DNA from: Polyangia bacterium
GTDB lineage: Bacteria; Myxococcota_A; Polyangia; Nannocystales; Nannocystaceae
Reading direction: 5' to 3'
Length of the DNA: 64,000 bases
Assembly: GCA_030429545.1 (NCBI GenBank)
Contig: JAUIFF010000005.1
Span: 248,001-312,000, forward strand
The notes beneath the pieces are model-generated. The model had not been told where the DNA came from, did not search any database, and worked only from the letters and a program-made list of their open reading frames with translations. The position numbers and the translations under genes were made by a program. How positions within the stretch are numbered: the first letter of the stretch is position 1; each line of letters starts with the position of its first letter. Shown in pieces: positions 36,388 to 43,957 of the stretch.

Positions 36388-37593
36388 TCACACATACACT
36401 CGGGCCGGCGGCAAATAGACCCCCTGCTCCTCGATCTTTGCTCGCACCTGGTTCGCCGCTTCCAAAATCATCCTCCGCGTTTCTGGAAGCTGTTTTCGGA
36501 ACTTTCCGTCGGGATCCGTTCCTCGACGAATACCTAGCGAGAGTCTAACCAACGCAGCCATACGGTTCGAGATTAGCTCGTCTAGGGCACGCGCACACAC
36601 GGCCCCCACGTGCTGGGCGTACTCTTTTGCCTCGTTATACTTGTGTTCGACTTCGGCGATAAAAGCTGCCGAGTCTTCGGGGCTAACTTCGTCGAGCTCA
36701 AAAATCTCTTGGATCTCGCCGAGGGCCCGCTCATCACGAACGGCTGAGTCGAGGACTTGCTTGAAATCATCGCGCCAACGCTTGATCCGTTGCTCGCGAC
36801 GTTCGGCTTCCGCTTTCAGGGTCGCATTATCAGCGAGCAGCCCCTTGCGGTTTTCTTCGAGATTCCGCATGGCTGCCCGAAGCTGACTCGCTTCGCGAAC
36901 AGCCTGGTCGAGGTCGAACCGAAGCTTGTCCCTCGACCGACACGCTCTGTCGAGCTCACGCCGTAGCTCGTTGCGCTCGTCGACAACCTCTGTATGGGCT
37001 CCGCGCAACGCGGCGTAAGCTTCCCGTTGGCGAGCAAATTCGCCGAACTCCGCTTCACAGCGGCTATTTGTAGAAGCAAGCTCCTTCTTTAGTTGGGCGA
37101 GTTCGGAAGCAAGCTGATCCCGTTCGGCGCGAATTGAACTTGTCCGCGTGGCCGATTCGGTGGGAGTGAAAGCTGGCGGTCGCCGGAGCATGTCCGAAGT
37201 GACAGATCCACGAATCGAGCTAAAGAGCTCGTTCTCGGGGTCGCACGCGCGGCCGAACCAGACTGTCCAGCGTCGCGCGCTCCGTTGCTCGACCAGATCG
37301 CAAACCGACCCAACCAAGCGAAGAGCCGCTGGCATGTCGCATGCGGTCGGGATGCCGGAGATCAACTCCGCGTGATGGAGCATTCGAAAAAGCTGCGGAG
37401 CCGAGACTGTCATGTCGGTCCACCCGAGACGGCATGCAGCAGTGAACGCTCCGAGGATGTCCATCGCGGCACAAACCCCGCGACCTCCTCGGGGGAGACT
37501 CGTTCGTTGCGCTCGACAATAAGCCTCAACGACCGCAACCCGGGCATTAAAGTCGTCGAGACGAGCACTATCTAAATCTGTCTTTTCAGACAT
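36388..37593 (-). CDS. Long coiled-coil protein of unknown function
   Basis: 401 residues from the ATG at 37593 (MSEKTDLDSARLDDFN). The first 130 residues look globular (VCAAMDILGAFTAACRLGWT, TACDMPAALRLVGSVCDLVE). Residues about 155-275 form a strong coiled coil (SIRAERDQLASELAQLKKEL, VVDERNELRRELDRACRSRD, LRFDLDQAVREASQLRAAMR), and the rest is helical. There is no signal or membrane segment. Such cytoplasmic globular-plus-coil proteins include KfrA- and SMC-like partition or adaptor factors, but no family match is evident. It lies between the coding blocks of the second kinase cassette and the Cys-rich genes. Confidence 0.6.
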   Translation of the reverse strand: MSEKTDLDSARLDDFNARVAVVEAYCRAQRTSLPRGGRGVCAAMDILGAFTAACRLGWTDMTVSAPQLFRMLHHAELISGIPTACDMPAALRLVGSVCDLVEQRSARRWTVWFGRACDPENELFSSIRGSVTSDMLRRPPAFTPTESATRTSSIRAERDQLASELAQLKKELASTNSRCEAEFGEFARQREAYAALRGAHTEVVDERNELRRELDRACRSRDKLRFDLDQAVREASQLRAAMRNLEENRKGLLADNATLKAEAERREQRIKRWRDDFKQVLDSAVRDERALGEIQEIFELDEVSPEDSAAFIAEVEHKYNEAKEYAQHVGAVCARALDELISNRMAALVRLSLGIRRGTDPDGKFRKQLPETRRMILEAANQVRAKIEEQGVYLPPARVYV

Positions 37594-37842
37594 AATATAT
37601 CTATGATTGATCGCTAGATACGCGTGCACAACGGAAGTCATCGCGCATTGATTGAGAGGATGGGGTGAACAAAGTGCTCAAAACACGATTGGTTGACGAA
37701 CAATGAGCGCGTGGTTTTCGAGTGGCCGAAACACTCGGTGACTCGCAGCCATCAGTCCCCAGTAGCTCGCGGCCATCACTCCCCGGTAGGCCGGTGCGCG
37801 CTATCCCATACCGATCCGTCACCGAAGTAGGCCACATGACGA

Positions 37843-38910
37843 CTACTGACCACCGATTTCGACCTCACGAACAACCTCGAGCAACTCCCGAAATCCCGCC
37901 CACCGGCGATCGCACACCTCCGCGTGGCGGGCCTCTACGATCGCCCGGCTGACCGAACAATCTTCCCAGGCCGAGAGTGCGCGGAAGACCCGGTCCACTC
38001 CGGCCGTCGGAATCACATCGATCTCGCCCGGACCGATCACGGTCAGCAACGCAGCATCGAATTCGCCTGCCGTTTGGAACCTGTCTCGAGGTTCCTTTGC
38101 TAGCGCGGTCGCTATCAGGTCATCGAGCGCGTGCGGCAGCGACGACACGATCGAGCTCGGGGCCGGCGGCGATTCTTGAGCGTGGCCCCACAAGACTTCT
38201 CCTTGGTAGCCGCGAAACGGCAGCCTGCGGGTCAGCGCCTCGAACAGGACCACGCCAGCCGAGTAGATATCACTCCGCACGTCACCGGGCGCATTGATTC
38301 GCTCGGGAGCCATGTAGCCGATCGAGCCAATGACCTGCGAGGTGTTGTGACTCGGCATCCCCGAGAGGGCTGTGTGACCGACTCGCGCGAGTCCGAAGTC
38401 GGCGAGGAGCAGGCGTGTCCCAGATGCGTCGTGCCACAACAGACAGTTGTCGGATTTGACATCGCGGTGGACCACGCCGGCCCCGTGGAGCACGGCCAGG
38501 CCGACGAGGAGTTGATGGACGAAGATGCTCGCGGTGCGCCACGGGAGTCGGCCGGCGTTGATCCGGGCACCAAGTGTTGGGCCGGCGATGTACGGCATGA
38601 CAATGTATAGGCAATTATTTTCGATGCCGAGATCGAGCACGGGCATCAGGAACGAGTGGTGAAGCTGGGCACCGATCCGAGCTTCGCGGATCAAGCGGGC
38701 TCGCTGTTTGCTGTCGTCGGGGTAGGCGACCTTGATCGCTACTGTCCGATGGAGCAGGCGATCGAGCCCCCGAAAGACGCTGGCCGATCCTCCTCGACCA
38801 ACCAACTCGAGCAGTTCGTAGCGGCCGGCAAGTACATCACCGCGTTTGTTTCGCGGAGGGGCCGGTGGACCAGATGAGACGAGGAAGGGATCCTCGCCCG
38901 ATGTGCTCAC
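37843..38910 (-). CDS. Soluble Hanks-type serine/threonine kinase (island copy 2)
   Basis: 355 residues from GTG at 38910, which overlaps the stop of the upstream gene (GTGA). Motifs: LVGRGGSASVFRGLD, ATP Lys in TVAIKVAYP, AGVVHRDVKSDNCLL, LADFGLARVG, GSIGYMAPERI. It is clearly a paralog of 29470-30546; long stretches such as DSKQRARLIREARIGAQL are identical. The C-terminal helical tail (DVIPTAGVDRVFRALSAWED, AEVCDRRWAGFRELLEVVRE) is also shared. Copy 2 differs in having a small upstream gene in operon with it. Targets unknown. No membrane segment. Confidence 0.9.
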   Translation of the reverse strand: MSTSGEDPFLVSSGPPAPPRNKRGDVLAGRYELLELVGRGGSASVFRGLDRLLHRTVAIKVAYPDDSKQRARLIREARIGAQLHHSFLMPVLDLGIENNCLYIVMPYIAGPTLGARINAGRLPWRTASIFVHQLLVGLAVLHGAGVVHRDVKSDNCLLWHDASGTRLLLADFGLARVGHTALSGMPSHNTSQVIGSIGYMAPERINAPGDVRSDIYSAGVVLFEALTRRLPFRGYQGEVLWGHAQESPPAPSSIVSSLPHALDDLIATALAKEPRDRFQTAGEFDAALLTVIGPGEIDVIPTAGVDRVFRALSAWEDCSVSRAIVEARHAEVCDRRWAGFRELLEVVREVEIGGQ

Positions 38911-39380
38911 CGATGCCTCCGCGCATCAAGGGTGCCATCGCAGACGAAAGGACCGAGCCTGCGCTGCAGTTCGCGGTCGAGTTCAGGCCAGACGATCCGA
39001 AACGTGGCGAGGGATCCGTGTTGCGGGTCAAACAACTGGCCGTTGACGAACAACCCCTGTGCAGTGGCGTGGCAGTACGGCCGCGGGAACACACTGGCAG
39101 TGCCTGCCTCGTCGACCAAGCACCGAACAGCGACGTGTTTTGTCAGCTGCGAGAGCAGGCGAGCGCCGCGAATCCGGCGACGAGTGATTTCCAGTCCACA
39201 CAGGTGAATCACGACTGTCCGAGCACCAGCGGCCCGGAGTTTTCGGAAGATGGCGATCGAGCCTGTGCCCTTGTCGAACTCGACTACGGAACCCGACTTC
39301 GCTCGACATTCGGAGAGTTGGGGTGCGTGAAAATCACTTGCTGCACGATCCTCAGATTGTGTTTGTTCACAGACTTTCAT
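38907..39380 (-). CDS. Hypothetical protein coupled to kinase copy 2
   Basis: 157 residues, ending in a stop that overlaps the kinase start (GTGA), so translation of the two is probably coupled. No family recognised. GTGSIAIFRKLRAAGARTVVIHLCG looks like an alpha/beta element, followed by a basic stretch (ITRRRIRGARLLSQLTKH), and later SLATFRIVWPELDRELQRRLG. No signal peptide or membrane segment. It lies between the kinase and the divergent XRE gene; kinase copy 1 has nothing equivalent. Possible kinase partner or substrate (inferred from coupling only). Upstream sequence is very AT-rich. Confidence 0.55.
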   Translation of the reverse strand: MKVCEQTQSEDRAASDFHAPQLSECRAKSGSVVEFDKGTGSIAIFRKLRAAGARTVVIHLCGLEITRRRIRGARLLSQLTKHVAVRCLVDEAGTASVFPRPYCHATAQGLFVNGQLFDPQHGSLATFRIVWPELDRELQRRLGPFVCDGTLDARRHR

Positions 39381-39408
39381 ATTCAGTATTTTATTATTAA
39401 AGTTATAT

Positions 39409-39418
39409 TTTGATCAAA
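39409..39418. promoter_or_regulatory. Palindromic candidate operator of cassette 2
   Basis: TTTGATCAAA is a perfect 10-bp palindrome in a strongly AT-rich divergent promoter region (39381-39510) between the 157-aa gene and XRE copy 2. It is the positional counterpart of the palindrome at 30603-30618 and shares the CAAA/TTTG half-site. Confidence 0.45.
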
Positions 39419-39510
39419 TAAATCAACCAACGCTCACAGACGAACGTTTCTTGAGCGGTTTCGCTACACAAAATTGGGAGCGGGCGTTACACGGGTGGTA
39501 ATTTTCGGGC

Positions 39511-39780
39511 TTGACTCCGGTCCAATGCAAAGCCGCCCGCTACCTTCTGGGCTGGACCCAGCGCGATCTCGCGGCACAATCGGGCGTTTCGCTGCCAACG
39601 ATCGTCCGGTACGAGAACGAGAATGACGTTACATCGTCAATGGTTCAGGCCCTCGCGTTTGCTTTTTCGCGCGCAAGAGTTGAATTCTTGGAGTCAGGAC
39701 GGCCCACGGGAGTTTCGAGAGTCGATCTGCCAGATGGATCATCAGTTGTTCTTCGAGCCACCGAGCGACCCAACGAGTAA
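39511..39780 (+). CDS. Small XRE-family transcriptional regulator (island copy 2)
   Basis: 89 residues from TTG at 39511 (LTPVQCKAARYLLGWTQRDL), the codon that aligns with the ATG start of copy 1. HTH at residues about 6-58: LGWTQRDLAAQSGVSLPTIVRYENENDV. The tail SRVDLPDGSSVVLRATERPN matches the end of copy 1 in form. Divergent from the 157-aa gene and kinase copy 2, as copy 1 is divergent from kinase copy 1. Weak TTG start suggests low expression, common for autoregulated HTH proteins (inference). Confidence 0.78.
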   Translation: MTPVQCKAARYLLGWTQRDLAAQSGVSLPTIVRYENENDVTSSMVQALAFAFSRARVEFLESGRPTGVSRVDLPDGSSVVLRATERPNE

Positions 39781-40040
39781 CCGTTGACGCCAGCGAGAAA
39801 ACATGTGCATGCAAGGTCGTTGGCATCGCACGGCAGGCAGATCTCAACTAACATGCCTCAAGGGACATATTGAATGGCGAGAACCTGCCGCGAAGCCGGT
39901 CCGCTATCCCCGCGATTTGTCTCAGACTCCCCCATCTGCGGGGGAGAGATCGCTCCCCGGATTTGGCGCAATTTTCGGGAAGTGTTTGGCGGCGATTCCT
40001 GAAATTGCCAATACTGGCTACAGAATGCCTCTAATCGGGT

Positions 40041-40052
40041 GATCGTCGCGAC
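40041..40052. repeat. attR candidate of the integrative element
   Basis: GATCGTCGCGAC at 40041-40052 matches attL with one mismatch; the eight bases GTCGCGAC are identical. Immediately to the right the GGCGAT coding repeat of the split lipoprotein resumes in the correct frame. An in-frame stop (TAA, 40032-40034) lies just to the left in element DNA. Confidence 0.7.
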
Positions 40053-40568
40053 GGCGATGGCGATGGTGACGGCGACGAGCCGGCACTCACATGCGATTAC
40101 TACTGCGCCCTCATGACGGATTCCTGCGGTGACCAGGGCATCTACGCCAACGACCAAGAGTGTCTGGCCCAATGTGGCCAATGGCCCGAAGGCACCCTCG
40201 ACGACACCGAAGGTGATTCGCTCGGCTGCCGGATCTACCACGCGACAGTGGCCGGTACCGACGACCCGATTGTCCACTGTCCACACGCTTCACCCAATGG
40301 CGGTGGTGTTTGTGTGGCCGATGCGGCGCCGGATTGTCAGACCTACTGCGACGCCTTCCTAGGCGTTTGTATGGATGACCTCAACCCCTACGTAGACGAA
40401 GCCGATTGTCTCGGCCAGTGCGCTGAGTGGTACCAGGGTGATCAAGCAGATATGGCCGGCGACACCGTTGGCTGCCGCACGTACCACGCCGGTGCCGCCC
40501 TCGGCGATCCGGGCCTCCACTGCCCGCACGCCTCGCCCGGTGGCGGTGGTGTTTGCGTGGCCGAATAG
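40053..40568 (+). pseudogene. 3' half of the interrupted Cys-rich lipoprotein gene
   Basis: The frame resumes inside the Asp-Gly repeat and encodes two related Cys-rich units of about 72 residues. Unit 1 starts CDYYCALMTDSCGDQGIYAN and ends HCPHASPNGGGVCVAD. Unit 2 starts CQTYCDAFLGVCMDDLNPYV and ends HCPHASPGGGGVCVAE. Both share GCRxYHA. There is no start codon or signal of its own. Joined to 24682-24954 it makes a full lipoprotein: signal, Asp-Ser/Thr/Asp-Gly linker, two Cys-rich domains. A strong terminator follows. With the element inserted, this half has no obvious means of expression or export. Confidence 0.85.
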
Positions 40569-40588
40569 GCGCGCCTAGGCCGATCAAT

Positions 40589-40622
40589 CACGCCGCTAGT
40601 TTCGACTGGCGGCGTGTTTTTT
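40589..40622. terminator. Rho-independent terminator
   Basis: A 12-bp stem (CACGCCGCTAGT / ACTGGCGGCGTG, with one G-T pair) closes a TTCG tetraloop (stem-loop 40589-40616) and runs into a six-T tract (40617-40622). It sits at the end of the interrupted lipoprotein gene, and its T tract touches the stop of the convergent gene at 40621. Confidence 0.9.
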
Positions 40623-41187
40623 ATGGTTCGACGACATCGCCGCGAATCCACGCCAGGGTCCATGTGTTTTGCCCGTGGTTGTGTAGATGTATATCCACAG
40701 GTGTTCCGGCTGGATAGTTTGTGGTCACGTCCCAGGCGGCCTCGTAGACGAACGCCGGCCCGGGGATCTCAATGTTTTGTTCCCACACAAGATCGCCGCC
40801 AATCGCGATGTAGACGTGGGCCACAGCTGGCTCGGGGGCGACGAGGTCGAAGTGGCGAAGTTCGAGGGTGACCGTGTCGCCGGCTTGGAGATCGACAAGC
40901 AGCGGTTGGGCGGCGGCGTAGTAGTTACAGCGATTGGTATTGATCTCGAGGGTTGTATCTTCGACAAACGCACCTGCGATCCCGCAATCGACCTCGGCAG
41001 GGCGGTGGCTTGCGAGCGGATCGTCGTCGGCCGCGCGTTGCTGCCACAGCGAGTTGTCGACTAGATCTTTGGTGACACGTTCGGGTGGGTGATCGGAGTC
41101 ACTCGCTGAGTCTGTGGTGGTCTCCGGGTCGCGCACGCAAGCGGTCGTGCACACGACTCCCACCCACAAAGCCACAAACCGACGCAT
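40621..41187 (-). CDS. Lipoprotein of unknown function
   Basis: 188 residues. Signal MRRFVALWVGVVCTTAC with lipobox TTAC. After a short Thr/Asp/Ser linker comes a compact domain with VDCGIAGAFVEDTTLEINTN, VDLQAGDTVTLELRHFDLVA, AHVYIAIGGDLVWEQ and VDIHLHNHGQNTWTLAWI. It has several beta strands in a jelly-roll-like order and two Cys. No named family. The stop overlaps the shared terminator at 40589-40622. It is divergent from the pyrophosphatase gene by only 36 bases. Confidence 0.75.
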   Translation of the reverse strand: MRRFVALWVGVVCTTACVRDPETTTDSASDSDHPPERVTKDLVDNSLWQQRAADDDPLASHRPAEVDCGIAGAFVEDTTLEINTNRCNYYAAAQPLLVDLQAGDTVTLELRHFDLVAPEPAVAHVYIAIGGDLVWEQNIEIPGPAFVYEAAWDVTTNYPAGTPVDIHLHNHGQNTWTLAWIRGDVVEP

Positions 41188-41223
41188 GGGGAGATAATAG
41201 CCGAGGCCTTCGGGCCGACGAGG

Positions 41224-41691
41224 TTGTTACCCTCATCCGGCGTGCCCGAGTCCTTTTCGCACCATCTCCTCGCCGAGTTGCCTGCGCGCGTCGATGTCGA
41301 AGTTGAGGTGTCGCGGTTTGCGATCGTCAAGCGCGGGGCGGACGGGCTTGTCGACTTCGTTTCGCCGCTGCCATGTCCGTACAACTACGGTTCGATTCCG
41401 GGGCGCGTGGGTGGCGATGGCGATCCGCTCGACGCCCTCGTGTTGGGTCCGCGGCGCAGGCTCGGACGTGCTCCTGGGCTGTGGGTGGTTGGTGTTGTCG
41501 ACTTTGTCGATGCTGGAGCTACGGACCTCAAGGTGATCTGCTCGCCGGTGCGGGGCATCACCCGTCGGCAAGCTCGCGGGGTCGGGCGGTTTTTCCTCAC
41601 CTATGCCCGGTTCAAGTCGCTGCTCAACGCGGCTCGTGGGCGCAAGGGGCCAACGCGGTTTTGCGGGGTCGTGATTCGGGATTTCGATTAA
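41224..41691 (+). CDS. Inorganic pyrophosphatase family protein
   Basis: About 155 residues. The first candidate start is TTG at 41224; GTG at 41242 (VPESFSHHLL) is also possible. Family I features: ARVDVEVEVSRFAIVKRGADG, then DFVSPLPCPYNYGSIPGRV and GDGDPLDALVLGPRR, which hold the acidic metal ligands and the Tyr of the active site. GATDLKVICSPVRGI follows. Soluble pyrophosphatases hydrolyse PPi to phosphate and pull biosynthetic reactions forward. The protein is a little short, and the later D-x-K-x-x block is less typical, so a divergent member is possible. Confidence 0.8.
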   Translation: MLPSSGVPESFSHHLLAELPARVDVEVEVSRFAIVKRGADGLVDFVSPLPCPYNYGSIPGRVGGDGDPLDALVLGPRRRLGRAPGLWVVGVVDFVDAGATDLKVICSPVRGITRRQARGVGRFFLTYARFKSLLNAARGRKGPTRFCGVVIRDFD

Positions 41692-41714
41692 TTTCGGGCC
41701 GACGCGCGGACGTG

Positions 41715-41871
41715 CTTGAATTGGGCCGGTGAGTTGTGAGCTTTCCCGAGATCGTGGGACATACATCTACCTGTCCCCGGGCCGGTGGGTATTTGCTGCC
41801 CTGTGGTGCCGAACACGGCACTCGGCGGTGATTTCGGGAACACTTCAAGTAGCAACTCACTGCCAGCTCAC
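41715..41871. other. Intergenic region with overlapping inverted repeats
   Basis: Four complementary pairs lie here: CTTGAA (41715) with TTCAAG (41844); GTGAGTTG (41729) with CAACTCAC (41853); GTGAGCT (41736) with AGCTCAC (41865); TTCCCGA (41743) with TCGGGAA (41834). The order on the right is not the mirror of the left, so pairs cross. It could be a folded leader of the gene at 41948 or a scrambled old inverted repeat. Confidence 0.35.
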
Positions 41872-41947
41872 GGGTTGCCGGGTGGATCTTTGCGGCCGAC
41901 TCCGTATAAATGACCCAGTTCTCACTATAGGTTGAAGGAACGTTCGA

Positions 41948-42604
41948 ATGCGTCTGCGCAAGTTGTTACCCGTCGTTGTCTGTGCTTTGGGGATGGGGCT
42001 ATTGCAGCCACCACAACCCGTCCAAGCGCGGGGTGGGCCGGGGCCGTGGTTGCGCGTCAACAGCAAGACCGTCGAGATCGAAGGCAACGATATCGAAGCT
42101 GCTGTGCGCCAAGCTGCGATCGACGAGCTTGGGATCTACCGGCGCGTGCACCCGCGCAAGGCCAAAATCAGCAACAAAAAGTTTGAGCCGAAGGGGCCCT
42201 CCGAGGGTCGTCCTCGGTTGAGCTTTACGGCTCAAGGGCCGCTGCGGATCAAAGTCGATATCGTCACCGACTTTCAGATGCGGGCGATCAACTGCCCCGC
42301 GCCGGCCCAGCCAAAGGGCTACCAGTACCAGCTCGATCTCCAGGATTCGGAGGCCAAGCTGCTCGACTATATCTCCGCGTTTGCGGTCGACGTGTGCCTG
42401 GTACCCCGGGGCGACAACGAAGTTGAGTTGGTGACCACAAGCTATCTGAAAAAGGGTCCCAAGTATCGCCGTGGCCTGGTTTCGTTGATTCTACACCGAG
42501 TTGTTAAGGCGCAGACGGGGGAGCTTGTGCGGGTGTTGGCTGACCGTTCGACGGTGCGGGCCCAAGCCAGCGCGGGAGCCAATCGGGCGCCGGGTGGTGG
42601 GTGA
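41948..42604 (+). CDS. Secreted protein of unknown function
   Basis: 218 residues. Signal peptide MRLRKLLPVVVCALGMGLLQ with a likely cleavage after VQA (residue about 27). The mature protein has WLRVNSKTVEIEGNDIEAAV, a basic PRKAKISNKKFEPKGPSEG segment, LRIKVDIVTDFQMRAINCPA with Cys, and AKLLDYISAFAVDVCLVPRG. It looks alpha/beta with one possible disulfide. The last 100 bases overlap the 3' end of the convergent TolB-like gene, so the two transcripts are complementary there. No family recognised. Confidence 0.7.
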   Translation: MRLRKLLPVVVCALGMGLLQPPQPVQARGGPGPWLRVNSKTVEIEGNDIEAAVRQAAIDELGIYRRVHPRKAKISNKKFEPKGPSEGRPRLSFTAQGPLRIKVDIVTDFQMRAINCPAPAQPKGYQYQLDLQDSEAKLLDYISAFAVDVCLVPRGDNEVELVTTSYLKKGPKYRRGLVSLILHRVVKAQTGELVRVLADRSTVRAQASAGANRAPGGG

Positions 42605-43634
42605 GTCGCACGGTTTTCCCGCTAGCGACCTCGTAGGCGTAGAGATCGGCGTTGTTGTCGACCGTCGCCGACCACACCAACACCGCGTCGTTGCCCAGCC
42701 ACACCGGTTGCTGCGCGATCGCTGACTTCGGCGAGACCACAACTTCGGTGCCGCGGTCGACCGCGATAAGTCGGACCTCGGTTGAGGTTTGCCCGACATG
42801 GGTCAGCGCCAGCGAAGCGCCCGAGGGCGACCAGCTGAGGTCGCGATCGGTACCGCTTTGGAGGGGCGTGGCCCGAACAGGGCGTTGCTCGCTGCCATCG
42901 GCCCGCATCACGTAGGTTTCGCTGCTTCGCGGGCCCGTGCGGACAAACGCGATCTTCGAGCCGTCGGGCGACCACACCGGTTCAGAGCAATGTCCTGGCG
43001 GCTCGGTCAGGCGGCGAACGTCGCTGCCGTCGGCTTTCATGGTGTAAATCGCCGGGATTTTGCTGCGGCTCGAGACAAACGCGATGGTTCCGTCGGCCCG
43101 CACACTCGGTTCAAAGTTGCCCTCGCGGTTGTCGGTGAGACGGACCGGCTCGCCACCGTCACGGCCGACGCGGTAGAGGTCGCGAAAGCTCGCGGTGTCG
43201 GCCTCGAACACGATGGCGGTGCCGTCGTGGGTCCATGCCGGGTTGCGTATTTTTGTGCTCGCAGGCCCGACAGCACGATTTTGTTGAACCTGTCCATTTG
43301 ACCATGAAAGCACGTGGATCTGCTCGCGGTGCCCCGCCGCATCGGTGGCGTGCAGCATCAGCAGGTGGGTCCCGCCGGGCGCGATCGGGCCGGCAAAGTT
43401 GCCGTCGGGGTCGGTTGTGAGGCGGCGCAGCCCCGAGCCATCGGTTTGGATGACGTAGAGTTCAGGGTTGCCATCGCGTTCAGACACAAACACGAGCTGG
43501 CCGGGTGGGGGGGCAAATGCCGGGGGCTGCCGCGACTTGGCCGTGGTTGCCACGGCTTTTTTAGCGGGTGTTGGCGGTGTACAGGCGGCAGCGAGGGCAC
43601 ACACCACAAGAGCGAGATTTCGTTGTAGGTTCAC
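42504..43634 (-). CDS. TolB-like beta-propeller lipoprotein (PD40 repeats)
   Basis: 376 residues from GTG at 43634, chosen because it directly opens a lipoprotein signal (VNLQRNLALVVCALAAAC). Six PD40-type blades are visible: LVFVSERDGNPELYVIQTDG, AIVFEADTASFRDLYRVGRD, TIAFVSSRSKIPAIYTMKAD, WSPDGSKIAFVRTGPRSSET, LSWSPSGASLALTHVGQTST, and NADLYAYEVASGKTVRLTH. Each ends in the typical RLT motif. TolB-like propellers bind partners in the periplasm; this one has no fused domain and is not in a tol operon. The 3' end overlaps the plus-strand gene by 101 bases. Confidence 0.85.
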   Translation of the reverse strand: MNLQRNLALVVCALAAACTPPTPAKKAVATTAKSRQPPAFAPPPGQLVFVSERDGNPELYVIQTDGSGLRRLTTDPDGNFAGPIAPGGTHLLMLHATDAAGHREQIHVLSWSNGQVQQNRAVGPASTKIRNPAWTHDGTAIVFEADTASFRDLYRVGRDGGEPVRLTDNREGNFEPSVRADGTIAFVSSRSKIPAIYTMKADGSDVRRLTEPPGHCSEPVWSPDGSKIAFVRTGPRSSETYVMRADGSEQRPVRATPLQSGTDRDLSWSPSGASLALTHVGQTSTEVRLIAVDRGTEVVVSPKSAIAQQPVWLGNDAVLVWSATVDNNADLYAYEVASGKTVRLTHHPAPDWLPRWLGPAPSNGQPTPAQAPPSAP

Positions 43635-43957
43635 AGTCGAGGTCGCAAGGTAGCCTAAATCCGCCGCGGGTGCACCTACTAGCTGCAGCCACGCACCAAA
43701 ACCTGTCCCTGCCGTATGGCTCGCCCGCAAAAGTAGTTGTGTGTACAACACTCCGAGCCTGTGGCCGGATCCGGTGGGTTCGCCAGGGTATACGGTGGGT
43801 GGCCCGCGTGGCGGCCGGACAAACCCATACCTAGCACGAGGGCCACGCCGCAAAGTTCTCCCCTGTGAGCTCAGAATAGTCGGTTTGAGGGGCGCAAACC
43901 GGCTATTTTGCGATCGCTTTTGTCAACGCCCAAGCCATCTGGTATGAGGCGGCGGTT

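Larger units (their letters stand above)
24955..40041. mobile_element. Integrative element of about 15.1 kb with tyrosine recombinase
   Basis: The element is bounded by the att-like repeats at 24943 and 40041, has an integrase at its left end, and splits one lipoprotein gene whose two parts rejoin in frame. Base composition and gene style change inside, with AT-richer intergenic stretches (for example 39378-39425 and 35460-35600). Cargo: the integrase, two kinase/XRE cassettes, four Cys-rich exported proteins or remnants, a possible metallopeptidase lipoprotein, an HTH membrane protein, a coiled-coil protein, and a GGATCA repeat array. No phage structural, conjugation or transposase gene was seen, so mobilisation is unexplained. 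Confidence 0.8.

Noticed and set aside
24955..40041. Element is a prophage
   Set aside because: No capsid, terminase, portal or tail gene was recognised; cargo is lipoproteins, kinases and regulators.
24885..40085. Element boundary explained only by recombination between two GGCGAT repeats
   Set aside because: The repeats are cut exactly at a GTCGCGAC match next to a complete integrase; homologous exchange between simple repeats would not need that core. It cannot be fully excluded.
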